This document shows positions 42,701-52,019 of a DNA stretch of 64,000 nt, in pieces; the stretch's first letter is position 1, and the number at the start of each line of letters is the position of its first letter. Origin of the DNA: Heliocidaris erythrogramma (Eukaryota > Echinodermata > Echinoidea > Camarodonta > Echinometridae). The DNA lies in assembly GCA_025617745.1 (NCBI GenBank), contig CM046855.1:40619663-40683662 (forward strand), read 5' to 3'. Made by a program: the position numbers and the translations under genes. A model generated the notes under the pieces. The model was given only the letters and a program-made list of their open reading frames with translations, was not told where the DNA came from and did no database searches.

Positions 42701-44280
42701 TGGTAGTAAGATAGGCATAATGGCCAGGTTTATCAAGGCCTTCCAACACGAACTTGAGCAAGTAGACAAGGTAGTGACTAGTAGTGTGTAGTTGAACAAC
42801 CCTTGACATTCCCAAACTGTTTCTTATCAACATGGTTCGATATATCCTCCACTACCCACTTTGCGATAAATGATTCAAGTACTCTCGAGAACAACGGGGT
42901 GAGAGATATAGGCCTTAGCTGGTCGAAAGACAATGAAAGAGCTTATTTCTATGTCCTTCAGTATGGGAGTGATGGACGATGTTTTCCAGTCCTTTTGGGA
43001 AAATGCCTTCCCTACATGCCCTAACTTAGTAAAGATTTCCCCAAAATTAAGTGTCTATGTCCTAATCATCGTGGGATTTAAGTAAAGTAAGTAAAGTAAG
43101 CAGGAAGTGATCGAATGAGCCAGAAAAGTCTACGGCGCGCAGGCCGCACCGCTCCAGATCCAGCAAAGTCATGAAACTGAAAGTATGAGCCACCACCATC
43201 GAACTGCAGCTGTCAGCTGTCAGCTACCCGGCCGGCCCGCCCGCCGATGCGGGTGAGTCCCGCTTTCACTGTGAAACAAAGATTAAGTTTACGCTGAGGC
43301 ACTCACAGCCACTCCCGGGACATTTCTGTAAAATAGTTGGTATTTTCTGTCGCATGTACTAAAGGTATGGGGGAAAAAAATAAGATAAATATTTTAAATA
43401 CTTGCTTTCAAATTCAGCCCTTAAAAATCTCACTCCTACCTCAAATGGCCGTTAGGAAGAACTTTTGATATTTTCAGCGAAATCCAAAGTCAAAATCTTG
43501 TCCAAAACCGGAGAAATCCCCGCCGATTTGTTTCGCGATCGCGTGTTGTTTACAAACTGCCGATGTCTTAGACTAAAATCGGCCAATACAATTTTTGTCC
43601 ACGAAGAAACTCGGGATCGCAAGCGCACATCGATCTTTACGATCGCGCACACAGAAAATCGGAACTTTTCCGTGTACGCCATAGGGACCGAATTTTTGAG
43701 GACAAAACTCTTTTGGGGAGATGTCAGCGCCCGCGGCGACCAGGAAATGTACACAATGACTCCGATAGCTCGTTTCGCGAGAATCAACAGTAAATTACGG
43801 ATTTGATTTTTGAAAATATCTTTTCCGACATTGGTGAGTTGAATTTATTGTATTTCTTGGATATTTTGGGGTCGGTTTTTGAAAATTACATGCCGATTTT
43901 GAGTGAATATTGGTGACTTTTGTGCAGTGGTGTTTTAAAAAGATGAGGTGTATGACTGCCTACATTATACACACGAAGTATAGGAATGTAGCTGTGAGCA
44001 CTCATAGGTACATTCCTATATTCCTTATTTTTTTCCCCATACCTTTAGTACATGCGACAGAAAATACGAACTATTTTACAGAAATGTACCCGGGAGTGCG
44101 CTGAGGCGACTTATCGTTGAATCTAATTATTTATATAAATAGATAGACCCCTATATATGATAACCCATTCCAATACACTGAAAAAAAAAACATTTTCTAG
44201 ATTCATATGACTCACCTTTTGTGCTGTAACTCTTGTATTTTCTTCAATCGAGCATAAAACGCAATGTTTTCAGAAGTCAT
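24618..44280 (-). CDS. KIZ: KIZ (kizuna centrosomal protein), 14 coding exons
   Basis: KIZ is a centrosomal protein that in vertebrates stabilises the pericentriolar material during spindle formation and is a PLK1 substrate. Exons (minus strand): 44280-44216, 37900-37838, 37270-37108, 35906-35841, 35092-34180, 33643-33521, 33155-32993, 32602-32438, 31367-31217, 30662-30488, 29743-29657, 29124-28956, 27452-27255, 24771-24618. Phases agree throughout and the total is 2,655 nt. The N-terminus aligns with human KIZ: ESKRLDLQKRF against SEKKRLDLEKKL, and KARNEQLLRDFDRVEAHI against TRNQEYLKRFERVQAHV. The C-terminus SAAFWGNESD and DDFDFYD-stop resembles the human end. The first four exons form an amphipathic coiled-coil region. 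The middle is disordered and Ser/Pro/Gln-rich, with acidic patches. Longer than human KIZ (673 residues as recalled). Exon 5/6/7 borders and the exon 11 acceptor are the least certain. Confidence 0.9.
25367..26276 (+). pseudogene. Reverse transcriptase pseudogene of the LINE fragment
   Basis: It lacks the endonuclease and the first RT blocks. A frameshift after the YADD block (about 25,525) and in-frame stops near 25,763 and 25,951 make it inactive. Confidence 0.85.
26385..26721. mobile_element. TTAA-type MITE, family B, copy 2
   Basis: Starts TTAAAGGGAAGCTTGAGTTC and ends CCAGAACTGAACTTTATC followed by TTTAA. TTAA is present on both sides. It is inserted in the 3' region of the LINE fragment. 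Confidence 0.87.
27255..27452 (-). CDS. KIZ: KIZ exon 13
   Basis: Starts KKRNVLSSLGGSLGKSLGSD and ends YVPSAMEH. Acidic and serine-rich, like the region before the human C-terminus. Acceptor catcacag, donor CACAG|GTAAGT. Confidence 0.87.
27514..27647. mobile_element. 134-bp TA-rich MITE, pogo-like ends
   Basis: Ends CAGTGGAACC and GGTTCAACTG are inverted with one mismatch. The interior is TATAA-rich. Weak but consistent. Confidence 0.55.
28286..28729. mobile_element. 444-bp MITE in a KIZ intron
   Basis: Ends ggggcggtattcaaatcaa and ttgaattgaatacgggccc are inverted. Inner copies of cttaagta-type blocks lie near both ends. No ORF. Confidence 0.75.
28956..29124 (-). CDS. KIZ: KIZ exon 12
   Basis: Encodes TSAYQRMMMSSQPEMKQTDR, then an acidic run DAEEDESNSEDEIEKATRIN and LESPSAQQP. 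Acceptor cttcgtag, donor CCCAA|GTAAGA. Confidence 0.85.
29657..29743 (-). CDS. KIZ: KIZ exon 11
   Basis: Encodes GMEGDTDDLVDTGRTNGDSF and FDNKVPLN. Two acceptors, ccctag at 29744 and ttcttag at 29762, both keep the frame. The longer one would add six residues. Confidence 0.72.
30031..30242. mobile_element. 212-bp Tc1/mariner-like MITE
   Basis: The ends CAGCCATGGAAAAAAATTAT and ataatttttccagggctg are inverted. TA flanks both sides (30029-30030 and 30243-30244). Confidence 0.85.
30488..30662 (-). CDS. KIZ: KIZ exon 10
   Basis: Encodes AVNVISDILMKAEEEEEVTF and then a Ser/Asp/Pro/His-rich tail. Donor ACAG|GTAAAA. The upstream polypyrimidine tract is the end of a TTAA MITE that begins 15 bases outside the exon. 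Confidence 0.82.
30677..31153. mobile_element. TTAA-type MITE, family B, copy 3
   Basis: Starts TTAAAGAGAAGGTGAGTTC; the far end reads gactagaactcgactctatc. An (AAT)n tract at about 30,786-30,811 is internal. Its left end abuts KIZ exon 10. Confidence 0.8.
31217..31367 (-). CDS. KIZ: KIZ exon 9
   Basis: Encodes SHMRSSALKLWDDIHCHMVF, LVRRGVMEPEGVAMKFAPLL and AADSQATEK. Acceptor ttccacag, donor AAAAG|GTGAGT. Confidence 0.85.
31368..32243. other. KIZ intron between exons 8 and 9
   Basis: A diverged stretch with only short frames. Nothing recognised apart from the small MITE at its right end. Confidence 0.45.
32244..32384. mobile_element. 140-bp hairpin MITE
   Basis: The ends cgccctgtttcataaaactt and aagttttatgagacgggacc pair. 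Inner copies of ttgttat-aataacaa make a strong hairpin. Confidence 0.75.
32438..32602 (-). CDS. KIZ: KIZ exon 8
   Basis: Encodes TANTNSGFDLLDPRAISMVI, LEELPLLVQKLPGG and SSRTITELSIR. Acceptor after a (TC)n tract ending cacaag, donor ATCAG|GTAAGA. Helical and leucine-rich. Confidence 0.85.
32993..33155 (-). CDS. KIZ: KIZ exon 7
   Basis: Encodes PELVIAKPNPIVLTNEGFYL, LMKAVEAEIDATDSLEGIYA and TRTIRDEIVR. A tandem acceptor (cagag) gives two possible starts two bases apart; the inner one keeps the reading frame. Donor AG|GTGAGT. Confidence 0.82.
33521..33643 (-). CDS. KIZ: KIZ exon 6, acidic
   Basis: Encodes IRDVPRAPAVTDDVPESSGS and EEDSEIDSDVSLPLSEERGK. The acidic run followed by SDVSLPLSEE parallels SSDLTISISEDD of human KIZ. 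A strong internal donor, GAT|GTAAGT at 33554, would shorten the exon but breaks phase with exon 7. Confidence 0.65.
33942..33967. repeat. Poly(A) tract in a KIZ intron
   Basis: Uninterrupted run of about 26 A on the plus strand. Confidence 0.9.
34180..35092 (-). CDS. KIZ: KIZ exon 5, large disordered exon
   Basis: About 304 codons starting MSQDQQNITTSVSFATPSQQ directly after the acceptor atttgcag. Rich in Gln, Ser and Pro, with an acidic patch SSSDDSGDESKE near its end. The 3' border at GGAG|GTCCAT is the choice that fits the next exon's phase. The frame stays open to 34,079, so another donor is possible. Confidence 0.75.
35093..35840. other. KIZ intron 4, nothing recognised
   Basis: Only short unrelated frames and a small G-rich run near 35,520. 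Confidence 0.45.
35841..35906 (-). CDS. KIZ: KIZ exon 4
   Basis: 22 codons: DQYERQVESMFPYWKEQMDI plus KR. It parallels LEYETQIKKML in human KIZ. Acceptor tttgcag, donor AGA|GTGAGT, phase 0 at both ends. Confidence 0.88.
37108..37270 (-). CDS. KIZ: KIZ exon 3, coiled coil
   Basis: Encodes SRLRAARLQSYWKKVCEDER, KSKARNEQLLRDFDRVEAHI and a Lys/Arg/Leu-rich end. It aligns with LKNYLKEICESEKKAHTRNQ of human KIZ. Confidence 0.92.
37838..37900 (-). CDS. KIZ: KIZ exon 2
   Basis: Encodes ESKRLDLQKRFDNYVMSDHN, the best conserved block against human KIZ (KKRLDLEKKLYEYNQSD). Acceptor catgcag, donor CTT|GTAAGT. Confidence 0.92.
37981..40041. mobile_element. 2.06-kb CCCCCGGC-ended element with a tandem array of DR1-like units
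   Basis: Ends gtatcccccggcactggcag and catactgccgggggatac are inverted. Between them are 11-12 units of about 150 bp (300-bp higher-order pairs in the middle) with tgacctttgaccctataaa and gggcagcatcaccaaa. A short GGC-rich segment (39,974-39,993) precedes the right end. It lies in KIZ intron 1. No transposase is seen. Confidence 0.88.
40042..41477. other. KIZ intron 1, AT-rich
   Basis: No recognisable gene. A (TG)n stretch lies near 41,095-41,108, and cagtggcgtacccg at 41,120 resembles the CAGTGGCG end motif seen further right. Confidence 0.45.
41478..43075 (-). mobile_element. 5'-truncated non-LTR retrotransposon, minus strand
   Basis: RT blocks on the minus strand are TTIDFTKAFDRLNHSVVV, KYIDDLTLGEIV, LKLFGITIQNDLKWNLHISD and ILEYGSPVWH. 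The 3' end is a run of TAAA units near 41,482-41,500. The catalytic box is YIDD. It lacks the endonuclease. It lies in KIZ intron 1, in the KIZ sense orientation. Confidence 0.85.
41912..43075 (-). pseudogene. Reverse transcriptase remnant of the minus-strand LINE
   Basis: Two open pieces, 42833-42525 and 42466-41912, in different frames, plus degraded sequence up to about 43,075. A short direct repeat of about 15 bp doubles the TTIDF block. Stops and frameshifts make it inactive. Confidence 0.85.
43290..44107. mobile_element. 0.8-kb inverted-repeat element with CpG-rich core
   Basis: About 75-bp arms pair: 43,312-43,385 with 44,027-44,100. Both contain actcccggg, acatttctgtaaaatagtt and tctgtcgcatgtactaaagg. 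The core (43,440-43,810) is rich in CG dinucleotides and open on both strands for about 110 codons, but neither translation looks like a protein family. Confidence 0.75.
44216..44280 (-). CDS. KIZ: KIZ exon 1 with start codon
   Basis: Encodes MTSENIAFYARLKKIQELQH plus KR across the junction. It compares with DYYERLGQLQHGLRDSEKK of human KIZ. Donor AAAAG|GTGAGT. Confidence 0.85.
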
Positions 44281-45160
44281 TTTACCATACCGCTGGCCAA
44301 TCTTCCAAAATAAGAATATGGTGGCTCATAGAATAGCATCGGGAGGGGAAAAAAGGAAAATTTTGAGGGGTTGCTGCGCAAGGCCAAGGGGGACAATTCA
44401 ATTCTCTATAAATTATGATGTAGTCCTATACAATAGTCATTATCATAATACATGTATTTTCAGAACCGATATATGATTGAAGTTTTTCGGGAATTTCATT
44501 TTAAAAATGGTCTCAATCGATCATATTAGTGCATGTATCATAGCTATATTCATCAAGGAGGGGGGGGGGGGGTCATAAAAATGGTATAGGAAGAAACTTA
44601 TGACTTCCCCACCCCCTGGTGCCATATTATCAGACCACTGGTCCCTGGTATTATGAATTAAATTGGTATTGAATGAAAATTGACTGCATTTCCCTTACAA
44701 TGGACCCGTAGGCCTACATTAACCTTTTCAAGCTGTCAATGCTCATAAGTCTTGATATAATGTGGGATATTTAGACCTCCATACAAAAAAGATATGTGGT
44801 GTAATAAACACATAGGCCTACGGTATATGGAGCTGAGTGAGGGTATGAGGGTATATAGGCTGCCTCCCCCAAGAATTTCCAATGATCAACAAATGATGGG
44901 CAACCATCACCTCATATTTGGGTAGCGACCGAGGGCCGAGGTGATCTACTTGAAATATATTCATTTATTAATTACTGTAGTGTCTAGTCATATTTAGATG
45001 ACGATACATTATCACTGCAATGAAGAACCACATTTGTTGCTCTATACTTTCTCGCTCTCAAAAGTGAGAAGCTAGAACGCTTATATTCGGGCAAGATACG
45101 TACGACATTCCCTTGGCAAGTGTGCCCATGCAAGGTTTAATTACATCTAATTATTTTTTT
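44281..45160. other. Region upstream of the KIZ start codon
   Basis: Must contain the KIZ 5' leader and promoter, but no motif can be assigned. A G13 run is at 44,560-44,572. Confidence 0.4.
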
Positions 45161-45299
45161 AAGTCGAGAGAATATAGACAGGGGGCACAAGGGGGCCATG
45201 GCCCCCCTATTCAGCCACTAAAAAAAAAAAAAAAAAAGCGAGAGCGAAACCGAGCGAAAAAGCGGGGAAAGTGAGAGAAAAAGGCCTAAAAGGGCGCTA

Positions 45300-45615
45300 T
45301 ACAAGCCGTTATCTTTCTCTAAAAATTGGCTAAAACGTCAAAGCTTTGGCGCTTCGCGCAGGAATGTGGAAATAACTCTCCTCTCCCTGCACCCAGTGTT
45401 ACATACAGTGAAATGTTGAGTCCACATAATAAAGCAGTCCAGGCGTCGAACTGTAACTTTCCGCTAAATGTTTTGCTACTAGCCGTTTTCTTTCTCTCAA
45501 ATTTGCTAAAATGTCAGAGCTTTCGCGCTTCGCGCTGGAAGGGGGAAACTCCCCCTCCCTGCACCCATCCCTGTTCAGGGGCGGATCCAGGATTTCCCAA
45601 TAGGGGGGGGGGGGC
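45300..45615. repeat. Tandem units with gcgcttcgcg, copy A
   Basis: Two units containing tttctctcaaatttgctaaaa, cagagctttcgcgcttcgcg and gaaactccccctccctgcac. The block ends in a cggatccaggatttcccaa end motif and G12. The same unit recurs at 49,290-49,790. Confidence 0.75.
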
Positions 45616-46402
45616 GGAAATTTGAAAATTGCAAAGTTCAATCACCAATTACACCAACTCATTATACCTGTATCTGCGCGCGGGCTCAATTTCGAACTCG
45701 ACGTGACAGGTGTCTCTTGTACAAATTAATAATTATTTCCGCGAGGACTGACGTCACTTGCCCGATCAATTTGTGGATTCTACATCTGGCGAGCGAGCGA
45801 AGCAAGCGAGCAAATTTTTGGCACTTTAAGTTTACAGCCTTTAGAGGAAATATTACCAAAAATATACGAGATAAGGTATTTACATCTGATATTCGGGCAG
45901 TTCGCTCTGCTGCCCGAACGTCGGGTGACTTTGTTTGTTTGTTTATTAATTGGAACATACAAGTCATTTATATACATTTGAATTCTGAATGTGAGTATAT
46001 TGAAAACTGATATTTAACCCCCAAAAAATTAGAACACAGGAGACCGCCGTCATGAGCGAATTGCTTGATATCGACGAATTTTGCACTGTCATCCGACTCA
46101 CCTTTATAGATGCCTGAAAGACATCTTTCGAGGATGGCGCTGGGCCAGCGCTACAGGGTGGGGAGGGAGGGGGCAAGGGGGCGGTTGCCCCCTATGATTT
46201 TTCAAGTGACCACCCTCCCCCTAAAAAGGAAACAGAAGAAACAAAAATTTAGGCTCTATTTTATGTTAATATACATGTATAATTCGTTGGAATGACCCAG
46301 TTGTGGGTAGGTCAATGGAGGTGCACACCAGCTTTGATTTTTATTATCAGATTATTCATCAATTGTCTTTTGTTTTGAACTACTTTGGTTATATTTTTTG
46401 TA

Positions 46403-46461
46403 TTATCATCATCATTATCATCATCATCACGATCATCATCATCATCATCATCATTGTCATT
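46403..46461. repeat. (ATC)n microsatellite
   Basis: Imperfect run of tcatcatcatt units, about 59 bp. Confidence 0.85.
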
Positions 46462-49060
46462 ATTTGTTCATATAAAACATGAATAATCTCACACACATTG
46501 ACTGCTGTACAAGGGTTGAAAATTTGACAAGATCTGGAAGCTACCTTGAAAATAATCTTGAATTTAATTTAACTGATTTATATATAGATTAAATCACCTC
46601 CAACCAGGGGTGTCGTTCCGTGTTCATGATTGGGGGGGGGGGGGGAGGTGACCGGTGACCCTCCCCCCCCCCCCCCCCTCAGAGTGTCTAAACTTACCTA
46701 CGTTATTGTACAAGCGAGGGAGCAAAGCGACCGAGCGAAAAAATGTTATAACCGTAAACAACGCAATTTCTTGTGCATTTTACCCAGGAAATTTTGCAAT
46801 TGACCACCGCAATTGAGCGGTAGAGAAGCTCAAATTGTATACAGTGATAAACGGTTTTCTGTTCACTCACTTCTATATCGGGAGCAAAAGTAACAAAAAC
46901 CCTAGCCTATAGGCTTGAGAAAGAGTCGATAAAATCAGCAAGGCTACCTGAATTTGAGATTCCTTTCAAAAGTTGAACCTTTGCAAATTCTGTTTTATAC
47001 ACTTTATCCTATATTGGGGGTGCAAAATATAGCAGGAGTCATATGAAACTTACATGATATAGCGAGCAAAGCAATTACATCTTTATTTTTTCAAATTCTG
47101 AACCCTTTAAGCTATTTAAGAACTATATACTGGGCAGTGGCGTATCTAGGGATTATGGCGCCCGGGGCAAACAATTAAGTTGCGCCCCAACCCCGAGTCC
47201 CCAAAGTTATTGTATAGAAGTGAGGAAGAAAGGCGACCGAGGGCAATTTTTCAATTTTTAACCCTAAAAAACGTAATTTCCTGTGCATATTATGGACAGG
47301 AAATTTTGCAATTGACTACTGCTATTGAGCAATCGAGAAGTTCGAATTTTGTACATTGATCTATTCACTCACTTCTAAATCTGGGAGCAAAATTAACGAA
47401 AAACCCTTGAGAAGTAGTCGAGAAATTCAGGAAGGCGATCAAATGTTGCAAATGTTGCAAATGCTTTTTTATACAGTTTATTGCTTGCGCAATATATCTA
47501 GCAAGATTCAGATGAAATTTATTACATGATAGCGAGCAGAACAACGACAATAACATTTTTATTTTTCAAATTTTGAACCCTTTAAGCTGTTTGAGAACTT
47601 ATACTGGGGGCGCAAAATTACGAGATCCTTAACGCTAATAATTAGGCAAGGGAGCAAATTAAGCAACTGAGCTTTTGAAATTTTTTTGTATTTCCAACCC
47701 TCAAAAACTGTATTTCTAATGCATTAACCGTTCGGATTTGGGAGGGGGGGGCGCATAATCCGTAAGCATTATATGATTTTTCTTCATTTACCCCTTTTCC
47801 TTTCTCTTTTGCGTTTTTTGCGTCCCCTCCAAGTGCGGCCCGGGGCCCGCGTCCCCCAGTCCCCCTAGATACGCCACTGATACTGGGGGCGCAAAATTAC
47901 GAGATCCTGAAAGAAAATAATTGTGCGAGTCTGCAAAGCGACCGAGCTTTGGAAAGATTTTGCGCATTTCAGACCTTCAAAATCTACAAATGAAGATTTT
48001 TCTTCATTTCCCCCTTATCTTCTTTCTCTCCTTTGCTTTTTTTTTCGCCCCCTCCCAGTGCCGCCCTGCCCCCTAGATACGCCACTGAGCGAAGCGACCG
48101 AGCCGGGGGAGGGTGTGGGAGGGGGGTATCCCCCTCCCACACCAGGGACTTTTTAAAAAATCTGTCTATTAAACTTGCATTTTAGAGCATCCCAAAATGG
48201 TTTTTAATGAAAAGAAGGAATGCATGGATCTACGCCAATGGACGGAACACCTTAATTGAGAATAACAATGCGAGCGAACAAATTTTCTTCGATATATTCG
48301 CATTGAAATTATGGCATTTCCTATTTCCTTAATTCTAATCATTAAATTATGTGATGGTATTTAAAGATCAAACATAATGAGTTTGGATAATCATAAGTTT
48401 TAAGGTAATGTATAACAATTCTTGTTTATTTTATCCAAAATATTGGGGGATGATAATACAGGCCATCCCCCACCTCAAATTTTTTTGGGGGATATATGTA
48501 GAGCTCTGCCCCCTCAAACAAATAAAGGGCTTCCAAATTTTTGGGACTGGCCCAACCGCCCAAAATGTCCTGATTCTGCCGCTCTTTGAAGGGGCCAGGT
48601 GGCCTTATCAAGAGTGATTTAGCACTAACCTTATAGAAAATAAAACTTGACATCTATGTGTGGCCGGCCCCTTTATTTAATAACGGCTTCAAAGGCCCCA
48701 TGAATGACAACCCCCCCCCCCCCCCCCAGGTTCTGCTCCACTTTGTAGGAGGCCGGGCTCGACCTTATCATGAGTGCTTTTACATATTCCCCATACCTTT
48801 CCTACACTCCTACTCAAATGTGCACCCCAATGCGGAGCGCAACTGAACATGTGCACACCCTACCCCCTCCCCCCCCCCCCCCATTCCCTTATCCAACGCT
48901 GCCGTCAATGGCTCGAAATTTCTTTGGAGGGGCATTATCGTCAGCGCATTTGCACTAAGCATTTCATACACTGCGTTTAGGCTGAGGTTTTTTGGGGGAA
49001 ATAGGTTGCATTCCGACTTAATTTTCCACAAGCCAGGACCGGCCCGGGTTTCGTACGTGC

Positions 49061-49087
49061 TTGACCCCTCCCCCCCCCCCCCCCCCC

Positions 49088-49119
<32 letters not shown>

Positions 49120-49232
49120 TTCTTTCTTTTCCTCCTTATCTTTTTTCCTTATTTTCTTTCCCCTTTTTCTCCTTTCCTTCCTCCTTTCTTCTTCTTCTTT
49201 TTCTTTTCCCCTCTTTTTTCTTTTTTTTTTTT
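49061..49232. repeat. Polypyrimidine tract of about 170 bp
   Basis: C19, then (CT)n, then mixed C/T almost without purines to 49,232. Confidence 0.92.
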
Positions 49233-49289
49233 GCCGCCAATAGGGGGAAGGGCCGAATCGACCGCGGCCCCCCTGGATCCGCTAGTGCC

Positions 49290-49790
49290 TGTTAAAGTGC
49301 AGTATTACGTCCAAAATAACTGAAAAGCAGCCAGGGCGTCGAACTAACTTTCCGCCTAAATAAAAGTGTTACGAGCCGTTTTTTCTCTCAAATTTGCTGT
49401 AAAACCTGCACCCACCCCTGTTACATACAGTGCAATATTGTGTCCAAGTAATTGAAAAGCAGTCGGGGCGTCGAACTATAACTTTCCGCCTATAAGTTTG
49501 TTTGCTACAAGCCGTTGTCTTTCTCTCAAAGTTGCTAAAACGTCAGAACTTTCGCGCTTCGCACGGGAAGGGGGAAACTCCTCCCTCCCTGCACCCATCC
49601 CTGTTACAGTGCAGTATATTACGTCCAAATAACTGAAAAGCAGTCCCGACCTCGAAATAACTTTCCGCCTAAAAAACAGGTGCTACGAACCGTTAACTTT
49701 CTCTCAATTTTGCTATAAAACGTCAGAGCTTTCGCACTTTGCGCGGGAGGGGGAAACTTCCCCCTCCCTGCTTTGCGTGCTCATCACCAA
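49290..49790. repeat. Tandem units with gcgcttcgc, copy B
   Basis: Three units with spacing of about 128 and 180 bp, sharing gtccaaataactgaaaagca and actttccgcctaaa. Same family as 45,300-45,615. Confidence 0.8.
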
Positions 49791-51544
49791 TTTCGCACTC
49801 TTCGCGTGCTTACAACCGCCCCCTAAAATGAAATCCTGGCAATACGGTTGGATCCTTCACGTCTGGCCCCCATGGGCAGGCCCGTAGCCAGGGTTTCTAA
49901 AGGGGTGGGTCGTTTTTGGCAAAAGTGGATCTTTTTGTCATACTCAATACGGACCTAGGGGGGGGGGGGTCCGGGGGCATGCTCCCCCGGAAAATTTTAA
50001 AATCTAGATGCATTCTGCTACAATTTAAGGACTCCGGAGGGAAAATTTAGGGGTTGTGAATGATGATTTTGAACACACATTTTAAAGGTGTGTGTGGGTT
50101 TTTTTCATGAAAAAGCGGACCTCAGCCCAAGAAGGGGGGGGGGGGGGTCGTCAGACCCCTCCGACCCCCCTCTGGCTACGGGCCTGATGGGTGTCGATCC
50201 CGGGGGGGGGGTGGCCTGTATTATCATCCCCCAATATAATTATGATACATTAACTTAAAACTAATTATCCAAACTCATTATGTTTGACCTTGAAATACCA
50301 TCACATTCTTTGATTATTAGAAGTAAGGAAATAAGATATGCCATAATTTCAATCCGAAAATATGGAAGAAAATTCGTTCGCTCGCATTGTCATTCTCAAT
50401 TGACGGGTTCCGTCCATTGGTGTAGATCCGTGCATTTCTTTTTATTCATTAAAAAGAAACATTTTGGGATGCTCTAAAATGGAAGTTTTATAGACATATT
50501 TTCGAAAAAGTCCCTGGTGTGGGAGGGGGATACCCCCACACCCTCCCCCGCTCGGTCGCTTCGCTCAGTGGCGTATCTATAGGGGAGGAGGGCAGAAAGA
50601 AAAATCATCTTTATACAGATTACGCACCCCAAAATCCGCAGGGTTAATGCACTAGGAATCTATTGTTTGACGGTTTGAAATGTGAAAATTTTCAAAAGGT
50701 CGGTCGCTTTGCTCCCTCGCATAATTATTATCTTTCAGGATCTCGTAGTTTCGCGCTCCCAGTATATAGTTAAATATATATATAGTTAAATATTGCGCCC
50801 CCGATGTAGGATAAAGTATATAAAAGAGCATTTGCAAAGGTTCAACTTATGAAAGAAATCTCAACTTCAGGTTATATAGCCTTGCTGAATTTCTCGACTC
50901 TTTCTCAAGCCTTTCATGGTTTTCGTTAGTTTTGCTCCCGATTGTAGAATTCGAGTTTCTCTACCACTCAAATTCGGTGGTCAATTATTGCAAAATTTCC
51001 TGGATAAAATGCACAAGAAATTGCGTTTTTTTTTTAATTAAAATTGCGCTCAAATTCGGTGGTCAATTGTTGCAAAATTTCCTGGATAAAATGGACAAGA
51101 AATTGAGTTTTTTTTTAATTAAAAAATTTGCCGCTCGGTCGCTTTGCTTCTTCGCTGACAAAGATAAGTTTGAGCACTCGGGAGGAGGGGGGGGGGGACT
51201 TTTTTTTTGCCCCGGGTGCCATAATCCCTAGTATATCATGAACACTGTTCGACATCTCTGTGGCCCCCACCCCCCCCCCCCCCCCTATTGAAAAATCCTG
51301 GCTACGCCTGTGGGTAGGCCTGTATTGATTTGTGAAGAAAATCAGTTCTCTTCCTGAGGTTTCAAGTAAGAAAAGCCTCTCAATATAAAGTGTAAAGAAA
51401 AAGGGCTTCAGCACAAAAAGAAGTCATTTGAGATAACCTAGCAGATTTTATTCCACATTTAGACAAGAAGTTTGGTTTAAATAAATGTTATCTGACTAAG
51501 TTTTGGTCTGTTGTGTTTTAGGGTCACGATGATAATATTGTAGA

Positions 51545-51850
51545 CGTGTTGTGGTCTAGTAGATTAATCGCCAATGCAGACTACCAATAACAAGGTCATG
51601 ATGATGGGGTTTGAGTTCCTACCACAGCGTTGACGTCCTTTGGCAAGGCATAAATTTACATTTTTACACACTCGACCGACGTGAAGTAAATGGATACTGG
51701 TATACAGGAAGTTTCAGCGCCCTCATGAGGGCAGCTACAGGCTGAGCGGGAGTAATTCATTATCCAAAGCTCTTTGGAAGCGCATGCAGAGATATTGATA
51801 ATTATGTGTATTGCGCTTTACTTTATTAATAATATTTATAGTATTATTAT
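51545..51850 (+). mobile_element. tRNA-derived SINE, second copy
   Basis: A-box-like tggtctagtagatta and B-box-like ggtttgagttcctac, followed by tgacgtcctttggcaaggca as in the copy at 5435. It ends gcgctttactttattaataa and an ATT-rich tail. The B box is degraded. Confidence 0.75.
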
Positions 51851-52019
51851 GATAATAATAATAGGAATAATAATCATTATTATTATTATCGATTTGTCCA
51901 CAACCTAATGTTCAGTTGGTAAATTAAGAAGTAACCGGATTTCATCCAGAAATCTACTGGGTTACTCTTTGTTTCAACAAGTCCTCATCTTATTCGTAAT
52001 TCTCCTTTTTACTCTAGTC

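Larger units (their letters stand above)
47144..51233. mobile_element. 4.1-kb foldback element with arms of about 1.0-1.3 kb
   Basis: The left end cagtggcgtatctagggatt with cgcccggggcaaa pairs with the right end gccccgggtgccataatcc. The arms then stay complementary through several blocks: cgagatcctgaaag, gcgaccgagc, tccctggtgtgggaggggga, ggatgataatacaggcca and others (left about 47,144-48,480, right about 50,205-51,233). The centre holds tandem units and long G or C runs. No transposase. Confidence 0.8.

Noticed and set aside
43452..43806. Overlapping open frames of 111 and 113 codons on opposite strands
   Set aside because: Neither translation shows domains or codon character. They lie in the core of an inverted-repeat element with few stops because it is CG-rich.
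49006..49323. 105-codon plus-strand frame rich in Pro, Ser, Phe and Leu
   Set aside because: It is the translation of a polypyrimidine tract.
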